This document shows, in pieces, positions 46,884 through 54,933 of a DNA stretch of 64,000 nt. A program made the translations under genes and the position numbers. Source of the stretch: Microbacterium oxydans (GTDB lineage: Bacteria; Actinomycetota; Actinomycetes; Actinomycetales; Microbacteriaceae); assembly GCF_900095745.1 (NCBI RefSeq), contig NZ_FMIR01000019.1, positions 434,001 through 498,000 of the forward strand, read 5' to 3'. The notes under the pieces are model-generated. The model was not told where the DNA came from. It saw nothing but the letters and a program-made list of their open reading frames with translations, and did no database searches. Position 1 is the stretch's first letter; the number at the start of each line of letters is the position of its first letter.

Positions 46884-48089
46884 TCACTCCGCCGGTTCGC
46901 ACTCGGCACAGAGCGTCCAACGCGCCGACGCCGCGGACAATTGAGTACGCAACGTGAGCACTCGCGTCGCCGCTTCTTCGAGCCGTTCCTTCGGCAGCGT
47001 GCCGGCCTCGACCGCCGCGGCGATGCCGGCCGCCATCTTGCCCGCGGTCTGCGCATCGGAGCCCGCGATCATCAGCACCAGGTCGTTGCCGGCCGCGATC
47101 GCGGCGACACCGTTCGCGACCGGATCCGCGTAGGCGGGATTCCCCGACGACAGCAGCATCCCGAGGTCGTCGGTCACCGCCACCCCGTCAAAGCCGAGTT
47201 CCTCCCTGGCGATCTCATGCCACTGGGCAGAGAGGGAAGCCGGCGCGGCATCGACAGCCGTGTAGGCGAGGTGCCCGTACATGAGGAGAGATGCTCCGGC
47301 ATCGATCCCCGCCGCGAACGGAACAGCCTCAGTGTTGCGCCATTCGTCGAGTCCCATGCTCGTGCTCGGGATCGCGGAATGCGAGTCGCCGGGGGCGGCG
47401 CCGTGTCCGGGGAAATGTTTGAGCGTCGAAGCGACGAACTGTTCCTGTGCGGTGGTGGCCGCCGCCACCCGATCCGCGGCGCTCGCGGGGTCGGTGCCGA
47501 GCGCGCGACCGTAGATGAAGGTTCCCGAGTCGGCCGTGAAATCGGCCACCGTGCCGAAGTTCACCGTGATCCCCGCACGGGCCACCAGCGACCCTCGAGC
47601 CGTGAACGCCGTGGAGGTCTCGTCGACCGGGAGCCCCTTCAGCGTGGTGGAGGCCGCGTACTCATCGCCGTGCAGACGCGAGACGATCCCGCCCTCCTGG
47701 TCGACCGCGATCAGCGGAGGCAACGCGGGATCGATGGTCATGGCGGCGGTGAGGGCCTGCAGTTCGGCCTCCGAGTCGGGGATGTTCGCCCCCATCAGGA
47801 TGAACCCACCGAGACCGGAGCTCATGTATGCCCGGAGCGCGGCGGGATCCGTTCCCGACACGTGCCCCATGACCACAGCGGAGGCCTGCTCGGCCACCGA
47901 CATCTCCTTGACGAGAGCGGTAGCATGCGCGGCCGGGCCGGCCGGCTCCGCGACCGGGGAGACGGCGGCGGGAGTGCGGGAGGCCGCCGTCGACGGGATG
48001 GTCGCAGCGACAGCTGCCGGTGAGACGCACAGTGCCGCCGTCGCGACGACCGCCAGTGCTCCTGCGGCCCAGCGACGGTATCGGGACAT
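46884..48089 (-). CDS. Secreted GH3 beta-N-acetylglucosaminidase-like protein (NagZ type)
   Basis: 401 aa. A signal peptide (WAAGALAVVATAALCVSPAAVAA) precedes the catalytic domain with LKHFPGHGAAPGDSHSAIP (NagZ-type catalytic His/Asp loop) and GVAVTDDLGM (nucleophile Asp). It would remove N-acetylglucosamine from peptidoglycan fragments outside the membrane. ATG at 48089 gives the signal peptide directly. Confidence 0.9.
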   Translation of the reverse strand: MSRYRRWAAGALAVVATAALCVSPAAVAATIPSTAASRTPAAVSPVAEPAGPAAHATALVKEMSVAEQASAVVMGHVSGTDPAALRAYMSSGLGGFILMGANIPDSEAELQALTAAMTIDPALPPLIAVDQEGGIVSRLHGDEYAASTTLKGLPVDETSTAFTARGSLVARAGITVNFGTVADFTADSGTFIYGRALGTDPASAADRVAAATTAQEQFVASTLKHFPGHGAAPGDSHSAIPSTSMGLDEWRNTEAVPFAAGIDAGASLLMYGHLAYTAVDAAPASLSAQWHEIAREELGFDGVAVTDDLGMLLSSGNPAYADPVANGVAAIAAGNDLVLMIAGSDAQTAGKMAAGIAAAVEAGTLPKERLEEAATRVLTLRTQLSAASARWTLCAECEPAE

Positions 48090-48115
48090 GGCGGGTCCTG
48101 TGCGGTGTGGACGCG

Positions 48116-48772
48116 TCAGCAGCCGAGCGCCTCGGTGATCGGCACGGCGGTGGCCGCGTCGCCGTTGCCGAAACGGATCGTGCGGCCGATGGTGCACGGC
48201 CCGTGGAGCGCTGCGGCGATGACCGCGGCGACGTCTGCCCGTGCCACGGCTCCGCTGCCCGCAGGATCGATCTGGATCCGCGCGGTCGGCTCGTCGAACG
48301 TGAGTGTGCCGGGAGCGAGGATCGTGCCCTCCAACCCGCTGCCGCGCAGATGCTCGTCGGCCGCCCACTTGGCATCCGCGTACGGGAAGAAGGAGTCGCC
48401 CTCCGGGACACCATGATCGGCCGTGGAACCGAGCCACGACACCATCACGTAGCGACGGACGCCCGCGCGCTCGGCCGCGTCCATCGAACGCTGCGCCGCA
48501 TCGCGATCGACCGCGTAGGTGCGCTCCGGGGATCCGCCGCCGGCACCGGCCGACCACACGACCGCGTCGTGCCCCCGGATGATCTCGGCGAGCTCGTCCA
48601 CGTCGAGATTCTCGATATCCGCGACGAGGGCCTCGGCCCCCGCCGCTTCGACATCGGAGGCATGCTCCGGGTTGCGGATCACTCCGGTGACTTCATCGCC
48701 GCGAGCGACGAGCAGCGGCGCGAGCAGAAGGGCGATGCGGCCATGGCCGCCGAAGACGATGATGCGCGACAT
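48116..48772 (-). CDS. NAD(P)-binding SDR-like (atypical) protein
   Basis: 218 aa. N-terminal Rossmann motif IIVFGGHGRIALLLAP, then DAVVWSAGAGGG and YVMVSWLG, of the NmrA/atypical-SDR group often annotated as NAD-dependent epimerase. No Tyr-x3-Lys catalytic pair is obvious, so it may be a redox sensor or reductase. ATG is preceded at 6 nt by TAGGGT. Confidence 0.82.
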   Translation of the reverse strand: MSRIIVFGGHGRIALLLAPLLVARGDEVTGVIRNPEHASDVEAAGAEALVADIENLDVDELAEIIRGHDAVVWSAGAGGGSPERTYAVDRDAAQRSMDAAERAGVRRYVMVSWLGSTADHGVPEGDSFFPYADAKWAADEHLRGSGLEGTILAPGTLTFDEPTARIQIDPAGSGAVARADVAAVIAAALHGPCTIGRTIRFGNGDAATAVPITEALGC

Positions 48773-48778
48773 ACCTTC

Positions 48779-48784
48779 ACCCTA
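48779..48784 (-). promoter_or_regulatory. -10 hexamer of a leaderless promoter
   Basis: TAGGGT on the minus strand, 6 nt before the ATG at 48772. Confidence 0.45.
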
Positions 48785-48800
48785 CGCGCCCCCTCCGACC

Positions 48801-49328
48801 TCAGCGCGGGGTCTGGTCGCTGTCGATCACGAACGCCTGCGGATGGCTCGGCAGGTAGCGGACGACCACCGGCTCGCCGCTCGTCAGGTAGACGTCGCGG
48901 TCCGGGTACACGGCGGGCGTGAAGAAGTTGCTCTCCAGCGTGTACTCGACGCCCTCGGCGGTCGTGAACGTCACCCAGTCCCCCTCCAGGGTCCCGGTGG
49001 TCGGGCGGCCGTTGTCGTAGATGTATGCGCGGGTCACGGGCACTCCGGTGAGGCTGAGGATCCCGATCACGAGCGATCCCAGCATGAGGAGCGCCAGCAC
49101 GCGGGCACCGATACGGACGACGCCGGCCCAGACCCGAGCTCGCGGACGTTCCGTGGGGTGCAGGAGACCTTCCCGCTCCCGGATGCTCCGCAGCGAATCG
49201 CCCGGCACCGCACCCCGCGCCGACAGCGCGAACAGCCCGAGGATCGAGAACCCCGCGATGAAGACCATGGCGTAGCCGTGCGCGGCCGGGAAGTTCACGA
49301 GCCACACGAGCGTGTCCACCGGATTCAT
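48801..49328 (-). CDS. Membrane protein with DUF3592-like C-terminus
   Basis: 175 aa. Two transmembrane helices (YAMVFIAGFSILGLFAL; VLALLMLGSLVIGILSL) flank a cytosolic loop with a charged SIREREGLLHP segment; an extracytosolic beta domain ends VVVRYLPSHPQAFVID, reminiscent of DUF3592. Function unknown. Overlaps the next upstream membrane gene by 4 nt (ATGA). Confidence 0.7.
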   Translation of the reverse strand: MNPVDTLVWLVNFPAAHGYAMVFIAGFSILGLFALSARGAVPGDSLRSIREREGLLHPTERPRARVWAGVVRIGARVLALLMLGSLVIGILSLTGVPVTRAYIYDNGRPTTGTLEGDWVTFTTAEGVEYTLESNFFTPAVYPDRDVYLTSGEPVVVRYLPSHPQAFVIDSDQTPR

Positions 49329-50116
49329 CGTGCCGTCTCCTTCTCGAGGGTTACCGCGACGGTTTGCGTGTCCTCCCGGCGGTAGAACGCCCATACGGGA
49401 GCTCCCACCTGGAGATGCGGGATCGCCTGGGGGTAGACGAACACGGTCGTGTCGGCCTCCCAGGTCGCCGCCCCTTCGGGTGCCATCAGTACGCGCAGCG
49501 CGAGTTCGCTCTGCCCCTCGCGCCGTCGGCCCGTCGGCCGCACCTCGAGCACCGACGCCGGCACCTGCGTCCCGCTGGTGCGCGCTCGCACCTGCCGGGG
49601 GTCGATCAATCCACGGTCGATGCGCCACTGCAGCATCGCGTCTCGAACGGCGGGGTCGCTCAGGTCCGCGAGCTCGACCGTGTCCTGGTCGGTCACGCTG
49701 TAGCGCACCGGGACCGGAAGCCCCACCTGGAGCGTCGCGAGATCCGTCGGCTGCACGAGCGTCCGGAGCTGCCCGATGAAGTCATCGGCCGCGCTCGGGG
49801 TCACGCGGATGAAGAGGTCGTACTGCGGCACATCGTTGACCGTCATCCCGGTGCGGGTGACCTCGACGATCGTGCCGACCCCGATCTGCGCCTCACCACG
49901 CGGGGTCCTGCGACGCGCCAGGCCCGACAGCATCCCGCCGAACGTCAGCAGCAGGCCCCACGCGACGCCGATGATGATCGGGCCGCCGAGGGTGTCCTCA
50001 CCGGCGAAGGGGAGGATGGAGTGACGCTGATCCACGCCGAACAGCCCTTCGCCGACCCAGATGACGAGCCAGGCGGAGAGCAGCAGCCAGACAGCGAGGA
50101 ACACGATGCGGAGCAT
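49325..50116 (-). CDS. Membrane protein of unknown function (partner of the DUF3592-like protein)
   Basis: 263 aa. Two N-terminal transmembrane helices (MLRIVFLAVWLLLSAWLVIW; PIIIGVAWGLLLTFGG) and a soluble beta-rich region with two related segments (IGVGTIVEVTRTGMTVND and VPASVLEVRPTGRRREGQS, each a GT/AS-x-V-EV-T/RPTG pattern). No recognised family. Translationally coupled to the downstream gene. Confidence 0.68.
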   Translation of the reverse strand: MLRIVFLAVWLLLSAWLVIWVGEGLFGVDQRHSILPFAGEDTLGGPIIIGVAWGLLLTFGGMLSGLARRRTPRGEAQIGVGTIVEVTRTGMTVNDVPQYDLFIRVTPSAADDFIGQLRTLVQPTDLATLQVGLPVPVRYSVTDQDTVELADLSDPAVRDAMLQWRIDRGLIDPRQVRARTSGTQVPASVLEVRPTGRRREGQSELALRVLMAPEGAATWEADTTVFVYPQAIPHLQVGAPVWAFYRREDTQTVAVTLEKETAR

Positions 50117-50256
50117 GATGTTCAGCGTAGCCAGGCATCGTTCTCCTCCCGAGCACGGATCTGCGCGCCGTGCCCCTCGTTCAGCGACACCGGGTCCTCT
50201 ACACTCGGGGCAACGATGCCGACCCGAACGGCATCCCTCCCGACAGCAGGACGACG

Positions 50257-51279
50257 ATGCCCACACCGCTGATCGAGCGCGAGATCACCGCGCCCGTCTC
50301 GCTCACGACTCCCGACGGAGCCCTGAACCGCGATGCGCTCGGCTGGTCTCGAATGCCTCTGCACGACACCTCCGGCATCCCCGGCCGAGGCCATTGGGGG
50401 CGCAACAAGCGCTGGGAGTACTGGAACGTGATGACGCCGTCGCACATCATCGCGTTCACCGTGTCGTGCGTCGACTACCTGGCGCTGCACGAGGTCTGGG
50501 TGCTCGACCGTGCGACCGGGGAGGACATCGGCTCGACGGTGATCTCCCCCCGTGCGCGCACCGCGACGCTGCCGGCATCGCTCGGAGACGGCCCCGCGCA
50601 CGCCCGCACCCGCCGGATCACGCTGGACGTCGACGAGGTGTTCGACGGCACGCGCCTGCGGGGCACCGCTCCCCGGGTGACGTTCGACCTGCTCGCCGCC
50701 AGGCCGCCCGAGCACGAGTCGCTCGGCGTGGTCGTGCCCTGGCGTCGTGGAGACGACATCCGCAGGTTCCAGTACACGGTGAAGGATGTGGCGCGGCCGA
50801 CGACCGGTTCCGTCGCGATCGACGGCACCGCCCACGACGTGCCGGTGGGCAGCTGGGCGGTGCTCGATCACGGACGCGGGCGTTGGCCGTACCGCGTCCA
50901 GTGGAACTGGGCGGCGGGCAGCGGCACCGTCGACGGCCGAACGATCGGGTTGCAGCTCGGCGCGAAGTGGACCGATGGCTCCGGGGCGACCGAGAACGCG
51001 CTGCTCGTCGACGGACGTCTGTCGAAGATCAGCGAGGAACTCGTGTGGGACTACGACCCCGAACAGTTCATGCACCCCTGGCGGGTGCACGGTACGACGG
51101 CCGACCTCACGTTCACCCCCTTCTACGACAAGAGGTCGCGCACGAACGCGCTGGTCATCGCCAGCCGGACGGATCAGCTGTTCGGCGTCTGGTCGGGTTG
51201 GGTGCGCGACGACACGGGTACGCAGGTGCGCGTCGACGGCATCGAGGGCTTCGCCGAAGAGGTGCTCAACCGCTGGTGA
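50257..51279 (+). CDS. DUF2804-family protein
   Basis: 340 aa. Characteristic WGRNKRWEYWNVMTP, LDHGRGRWPYRVQWNWA and LGAKWTDGSG motifs match DUF2804, a lipocalin/tocopherol-cyclase-like beta-barrel fold with unknown ligand. No signal peptide. ATG at 50257 is chosen because the upstream 29 codons are not conserved in style and a GGACG site precedes it. Convergent with the flavoprotein, overlapping it by 14 nt. Confidence 0.78.
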   Translation: MPTPLIEREITAPVSLTTPDGALNRDALGWSRMPLHDTSGIPGRGHWGRNKRWEYWNVMTPSHIIAFTVSCVDYLALHEVWVLDRATGEDIGSTVISPRARTATLPASLGDGPAHARTRRITLDVDEVFDGTRLRGTAPRVTFDLLAARPPEHESLGVVVPWRRGDDIRRFQYTVKDVARPTTGSVAIDGTAHDVPVGSWAVLDHGRGRWPYRVQWNWAAGSGTVDGRTIGLQLGAKWTDGSGATENALLVDGRLSKISEELVWDYDPEQFMHPWRVHGTTADLTFTPFYDKRSRTNALVIASRTDQLFGVWSGWVRDDTGTQVRVDGIEGFAEEVLNRW

Positions 51280-52336
51280 CGTTCGCTTCCGCGGACCGCA
51301 GCGCGCGCTGCACACCTTTCGCCGCGGAGCGTCCGGCACGGTTCGCGCCGATCGTGCTCGCCGATGGGCCGTAGCCGACCAGTTGCACCCGCGGATCCGC
51401 GACCGCGGTGGTTCCGCGCCCGTTGCGGTCGAGCTGGATGCCGCCGGCGGCGGTGCGCAGATGCAGGGGCGCCAGGTGACTGATGGCCGGACGGAACCCC
51501 GTGGCCCAGAGGATGACGTCGACGCGCTCGAAGCTGCCGTCGGCCCAGCGCACGCCGTCGGGCTCGATGCGCTCGAACATCGGCCGCCGTGCGGCATAGG
51601 CGCCCAGACGCTCGGCTTCGCGCTCCTGCGGGCGCAGCATGAGTCCGGTGACGCTGACCACGCTCTCGGGAGGGAGGCCCGCGGCGACGCGCTGCTCGAC
51701 CAGAGCGACCGCGGCGGCGCCGGCTTCGGGGGTGAAGTCGTCGTTCCGCCACACGGGTTCCCGACGGGTGACCCAGAGCGTGTCGGTGATCGGGGCGAGG
51801 GCGCCGAGGAACTGCACCGCGGACGCCCCACCGCCCACCACGAGAACCCGCTTGCCGAGGAAGTGCTCGGGGCCGGGATAGTCGACCGTGTGCAGCTGCT
51901 CACCGACGAAGGTCTCCATGCCGGGGTAGTGCGGGAGGAACGGATGCGACCACGTCCCCGTCGCGTTCACCAGCGTGCGGGTCGTCCACTCCCCCTCCCG
52001 CGCTCGCACGACGAGGAGTCCGTCCTCGTCGTCGACCCGTTCGACGTGCACCGGCCGGAGCACGGGGAGAGCATGCGCGCGCTCGTATGCCGCGAAGTAG
52101 TCGGGGACCGCGACGTTGGCGCGGGCTCCGTCACGCGGCGGAGGCGTGTCGCCGGGCAGCTCGGCGACGCCGTGCACGTCGCGCATCGTGAGGGCATCCC
52201 AGCGATGCTGCCAAGCGCCTCCAGGTCGCTCATCCGCGTCGAGGACCACATGCGAGATGCCCAGCCGCGACAGGTGGAAGGATGCCGAGAGACCGGCCTG
52301 CCCTGCGCCGATCACCAGACTGTCGAGGATGCTCAC
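51266..52336 (-). CDS. FAD/NAD(P)-dependent oxidoreductase (CzcO/FMO-like)
   Basis: 356 aa. Two dinucleotide-binding motifs: VIGAGQAGLSASFH (FAD) at the N-terminus and VLVVGGGASAVQFLG (NADPH) near residue 160, with ATGTWSHP between. It groups with single-chain flavin monooxygenase/CzcO-like proteins. GTG start at 52336 places GxGxxG at residue 9; a longer upstream frame runs through the tRNA gene and is rejected. Confidence 0.87.
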   Translation of the reverse strand: MSILDSLVIGAGQAGLSASFHLSRLGISHVVLDADERPGGAWQHRWDALTMRDVHGVAELPGDTPPPRDGARANVAVPDYFAAYERAHALPVLRPVHVERVDDEDGLLVVRAREGEWTTRTLVNATGTWSHPFLPHYPGMETFVGEQLHTVDYPGPEHFLGKRVLVVGGGASAVQFLGALAPITDTLWVTRREPVWRNDDFTPEAGAAAVALVEQRVAAGLPPESVVSVTGLMLRPQEREAERLGAYAARRPMFERIEPDGVRWADGSFERVDVILWATGFRPAISHLAPLHLRTAAGGIQLDRNGRGTTAVADPRVQLVGYGPSASTIGANRAGRSAAKGVQRALRSAEANVTSG

Positions 52337-52473
52337 GAAGAACAGAACGCCCCGCTCCCCGCGGTTGTTCCAGCCGGATGACGACACTCCCGGGCGGCCG
52401 CCGCCGATTGGTGCTCGCGCGGATTCGTGTAGTACTCTTTTCAAGTTGCTCCGGCTTCTAGGGAGCGGCATCT

Positions 52474-52546
52474 GGGCCTGTGGCGCAGCTGGTAGCGCAC
52501 CTGCATGGCATGCAGGGGGTCGGGGGTTCGAGTCCCCCCAGGTCCA
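52474..52546 (+). tRNA. tRNA-Ala (anticodon GGC)
   Basis: A full cloverleaf can be drawn: acceptor GGGCCTG/CAGGTCC with the alanine identity pair G3:U70, D-arm, anticodon stem CCTGC/GCAGG with loop ATGGCAT (anticodon GGC at 52507-52509), T-arm GGGGG-TTCGAGT-CCCCC and discriminator A. CCA is not encoded. Confidence 0.97.
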
Positions 52547-52551
52547 CAACG

Positions 52552-52590
52552 AAACCCGCGAGAGATCGCGGGTTTTCTTGTTTTTCCGCG
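52552..52590 (+). terminator. tRNA-Ala terminator
   Basis: Perfect 10-bp stem AAACCCGCGA/TCGCGGGTTT with GAGA loop, followed by TCTTGTTTTTC: a classic intrinsic terminator. Confidence 0.93.
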
Positions 52591-52642
52591 CTCCTTTCGA
52601 GGCTGAGGTGATCACCCGGAGCCGCGCGGAACGCCGCCGCCA

Positions 52643-52648
52643 TAGGCT
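52643..52648 (+). promoter_or_regulatory. -10 hexamer of a leaderless promoter
   Basis: TAGGCT ends 6 nt before the ATG at 52655. Confidence 0.55.
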
Positions 52649-52654
52649 GACGAC

Positions 52655-53116
52655 ATGAGTAGAACCGACCGCGCCAGCCTCCTCCTCCACGTCGGCCGCG
52701 ACGAAGCGTTCGACGCCTTGACCAGTCGCGAGGCGCTGCTCTCCTGGCTGCCTCCCCACGGGATGCACGGGCGATTCGAGCGCTTCGACATGCGCGAAGG
52801 CGGCTCCTATCGACTTGTTCTCACGTACGAGGACCCCACCGACGCGCCGGGCAAGACCTCGGCCGACTCAGACGCCTCCGAGGTCCGCGTGACGCGGATC
52901 GTGCCGGGCGAGCTCATCGTGCAGGAGGTCGACTTCGACTCCGCTGACCCGGCGTTCCACGGCACGATGCGGATGGAGTGGCGCGTCCGCAGCGTCGAGG
53001 AGGGGACGGAGGTCGAGCTGACCGCACGCGACGTGCCCCAGGGCGTCCGTGCCCGCGACCACGCACAGGGGCTGACGTCGTCGCTGGCGAATCTCGCAGC
53101 CTATCTCGAGCCCTGA
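52655..53116 (+). CDS. SRPBCC/AHSA1-like protein
   Basis: 153 aa START-like fold: the pattern VGRDEAFDALTSREALLSWLPP ... MREGGSYRLVLTY ... VEEGTEVELTARDVP and C-terminal helix GLTSSLANLAAYL is typical of the Activator-of-Hsp90-ATPase-like SRPBCC group. Such proteins bind hydrophobic ligands; the ligand is unknown. Leaderless start by the -10 position. Confidence 0.85.
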   Translation: MSRTDRASLLLHVGRDEAFDALTSREALLSWLPPHGMHGRFERFDMREGGSYRLVLTYEDPTDAPGKTSADSDASEVRVTRIVPGELIVQEVDFDSADPAFHGTMRMEWRVRSVEEGTEVELTARDVPQGVRARDHAQGLTSSLANLAAYLEP

Positions 53117-53219
53117 ATCCCGGCGCCGTGGGTAGCGTGCGACTTCGCAGGCGTCAACCCGGTTCAGTCCGCACGCTCCGGGTTCTAGCGTGAACGCACC
53201 TCGACGAAAGGATGCGATC

Positions 53220-53402
53220 ATGTCGAACCCCATCATTCCTCCGGTGCCTCCCGTCCCTCACGATGACGACGCGGCCGGTGTGCCCACCAGGGACGTCGAC
53301 GGTGAGCGCGTGCTCGATCCGGATGTCGACGACGCTCTCGTCGACAGCGCCGAGGCCGATCGCGTCGCCGCAGGAGCGGACGAGGAAGACCCTCTGATCT
53401 GA
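53220..53402 (+). CDS. Small, strongly acidic protein
   Basis: 60 aa with 17 Asp/Glu, three Arg and no Lys, starting MSNPIIPPVPPVPHDDD. An AAAGGA site precedes the ATG and a perfect 18-bp hairpin follows the stop by about 20 nt, so it is a real single-gene transcript. No recognised domain; probably disordered. Confidence 0.7.
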   Translation: MSNPIIPPVPPVPHDDDAAGVPTRDVDGERVLDPDVDDALVDSAEADRVAAGADEEDPLI

Positions 53403-53421
53403 ACAGGTCAGCGGACAACTC

Positions 53422-53460
53422 AGAAGCGCACCCCCTCGAGCATCGAGGGGGTGCGCTTCT
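53422..53460. terminator. Perfect 18-bp hairpin terminator
   Basis: AGAAGCGCACCCCCTCGA pairs over all 18 bp with its complement around a GCA loop, between the acidic-protein gene and the convergent 94-aa gene. Confidence 0.93.
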
Positions 53461-53480
53461 GTACGGCGTGGTGGAGACGG

Positions 53481-53765
53481 TCAGGTCGCCATCAGCGGCG
53501 GCCGGTGCGGAATGCTGATCGGACGGGTAGCACGGCTGGAACCGCGCATCCGTTCGACGTCCTCGAGCACTTCGAACGCGGTTCCGTAGCGGGTTGCGAG
53601 CGGCAGGTCGCGGAGCCAGGTCACCTCGACCTCGGTCTCGGCGAGTTCGTAGACGCACGCGACCACATGCCGCGGATCGTTCGGCGGGTACCGAAGGTCG
53701 TTGATCACCCATTCCGACGCGGTGATGCGATTCAACATGAAGCGCGGATCGGGAAGTTCAGACAT
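53481..53765 (-). CDS. Hypothetical protein of 94 aa
   Basis: Soluble mixed protein (MSELPDPRFMLNRITASEWV ... PNDPRHVVACVYELAE) ending in a basic IPHRPP tail. GGAGGG lies about 8 nt before the ATG at 53765, which decides the start over an upstream in-frame ATG. No known family recognised. Confidence 0.65.
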   Translation of the reverse strand: MSELPDPRFMLNRITASEWVINDLRYPPNDPRHVVACVYELAETEVEVTWLRDLPLATRYGTAFEVLEDVERMRGSSRATRPISIPHRPPLMAT

Positions 53766-53861
53766 GTGGGGGCCCTCCAGGACTCTCTCAAGGAGAGCCT
53801 GTGCCATCACCGCCCCGAAGAGAAGCCCCTTGACATCGCCAGCGGAGGATGCCGGATCGGC

Positions 53862-54551
53862 TCAGCGGCCGGGGCGCACCGTCAGATCGGTGATCTCCGC
53901 GTCACGCGGAAGGTCGAGCGCCGTGAGAATGGTCGTCACGACCGCCTCCGGTGTGGCGTAGCGTTCTGCGTCGTACGCCTGCCCCTCCTGCTGGTGCACA
54001 CGCTCCTGCATCGGCGTCGCCGTGCGGCCGGGGTAGATCGAGGTCACACGGACTCCGTGCGAGGCCTCCTCGGCGCGCAGAGCATCGGCCAGAGCTTTGA
54101 GGCCGTGCTTGGACGCGGCATACGCGGACCATCCGGCGTTGGCGCGCAGGCCGGCGCCGGAGTTCACGAACACCACCTGCCCCTGCGACACGCGCAGCAC
54201 CGGAAGGAGGAGCCGGGTGAGCTCGGCGGGAGCGACGAGATTGACGGCGAGCTGCTGCTCCCACAGCGCGGCCGGCAGATCAGCCACGTCGCCGAGGTCG
54301 ACGACACCGGCGACATGCACCAGCGAGTCGATGCGGTCGGGCAGCTGCTGCTTCGACAGCGCCCACGACAGGCGCCCGGGCTGCGCGAGGTCGCCGACGA
54401 TGACGGACGCCCCGGGAAGGTCGTCCGCGATCTGCTTGGCACGCCCCGCATCCCGAGCCATCGCCACCACGGCATCGCCACGGTCCAGCAACCGCCGGGC
54501 GAGAACGGACCCGATGCCGGAGCCCGCACCGGTGATCAGGTGCGTGGTCAT
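53862..54551 (-). CDS. Short-chain dehydrogenase/reductase
   Basis: 229 aa classical SDR: cofactor motif TGAGSGIGSVLARRL, catalytic Ser (VNSGAG) and YAASKHGLKALAD with Tyr-x3-Lys. NAD(P)H-dependent oxidoreductase, substrate unknown. It lies 1 nt downstream of rsfS and is likely co-transcribed. Confidence 0.92.
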   Translation of the reverse strand: MTTHLITGAGSGIGSVLARRLLDRGDAVVAMARDAGRAKQIADDLPGASVIVGDLAQPGRLSWALSKQQLPDRIDSLVHVAGVVDLGDVADLPAALWEQQLAVNLVAPAELTRLLLPVLRVSQGQVVFVNSGAGLRANAGWSAYAASKHGLKALADALRAEEASHGVRVTSIYPGRTATPMQERVHQQEGQAYDAERYATPEAVVTTILTALDLPRDAEITDLTVRPGR

Positions 54552-54552
54552 G

Positions 54553-54933
54553 TCAGCTGGCGTCGGCCGCTGGCTCGGCCACGTCGATCGGAACGACCGG
54601 GCAGTCCTTCCAGAGGCGCTCGAGTCCGTAGTAGACGCGCTCCTCCTGGTGGAAGACGTGCACGATCAGGTCGCCGAAGTCGAGCAGCACCCAGCGGGCC
54701 TCCGCCCGCCCCTCGCGACGCACGCGCTTGTGACCGGACTCGATCAGCCGGTCCTCGATCTCGTCCGCGATCGCGGCGACGTTGCGCTCACTGTTTCCCG
54801 TGACGAGCAGGAAGATGTCGACGAGCGGGAGCGGCTCGGAGACGTTGAGCGCGACGAGATCCTCACCACCCTTGTCGATGGCGGCTTGTGCTGCGAGGCG
54901 CAGCATCTCTTCGGCGGTTTCAGGTGATTGCAT
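54553..54933 (-). CDS. rsfS: Ribosome silencing factor RsfS
   Basis: 126 aa. Core DUF143/Iojap fold (VALNVSEPLPLVDIFLLVTG, RWVLLDFGDLIVHVFHQEER). RsfS binds L14 and blocks 50S-30S joining during starvation. It overlaps the upstream gene stop by one base (TGATG). nadD-(acidic protein)-rsfS is a conserved order. Confidence 0.95.
   Translation of the reverse strand: MQSPETAEEMLRLAAQAAIDKGGEDLVALNVSEPLPLVDIFLLVTGNSERNVAAIADEIEDRLIESGHKRVRREGRAEARWVLLDFGDLIVHVFHQEERVYYGLERLWKDCPVVPIDVAEPAADAS

Noticed and set aside
51266..52768. 500-aa reading frame for the flavoprotein
   Set aside because: It would read through tRNA-Ala and its terminator; GTG at 52336 gives the usual FAD motif near residue 9.
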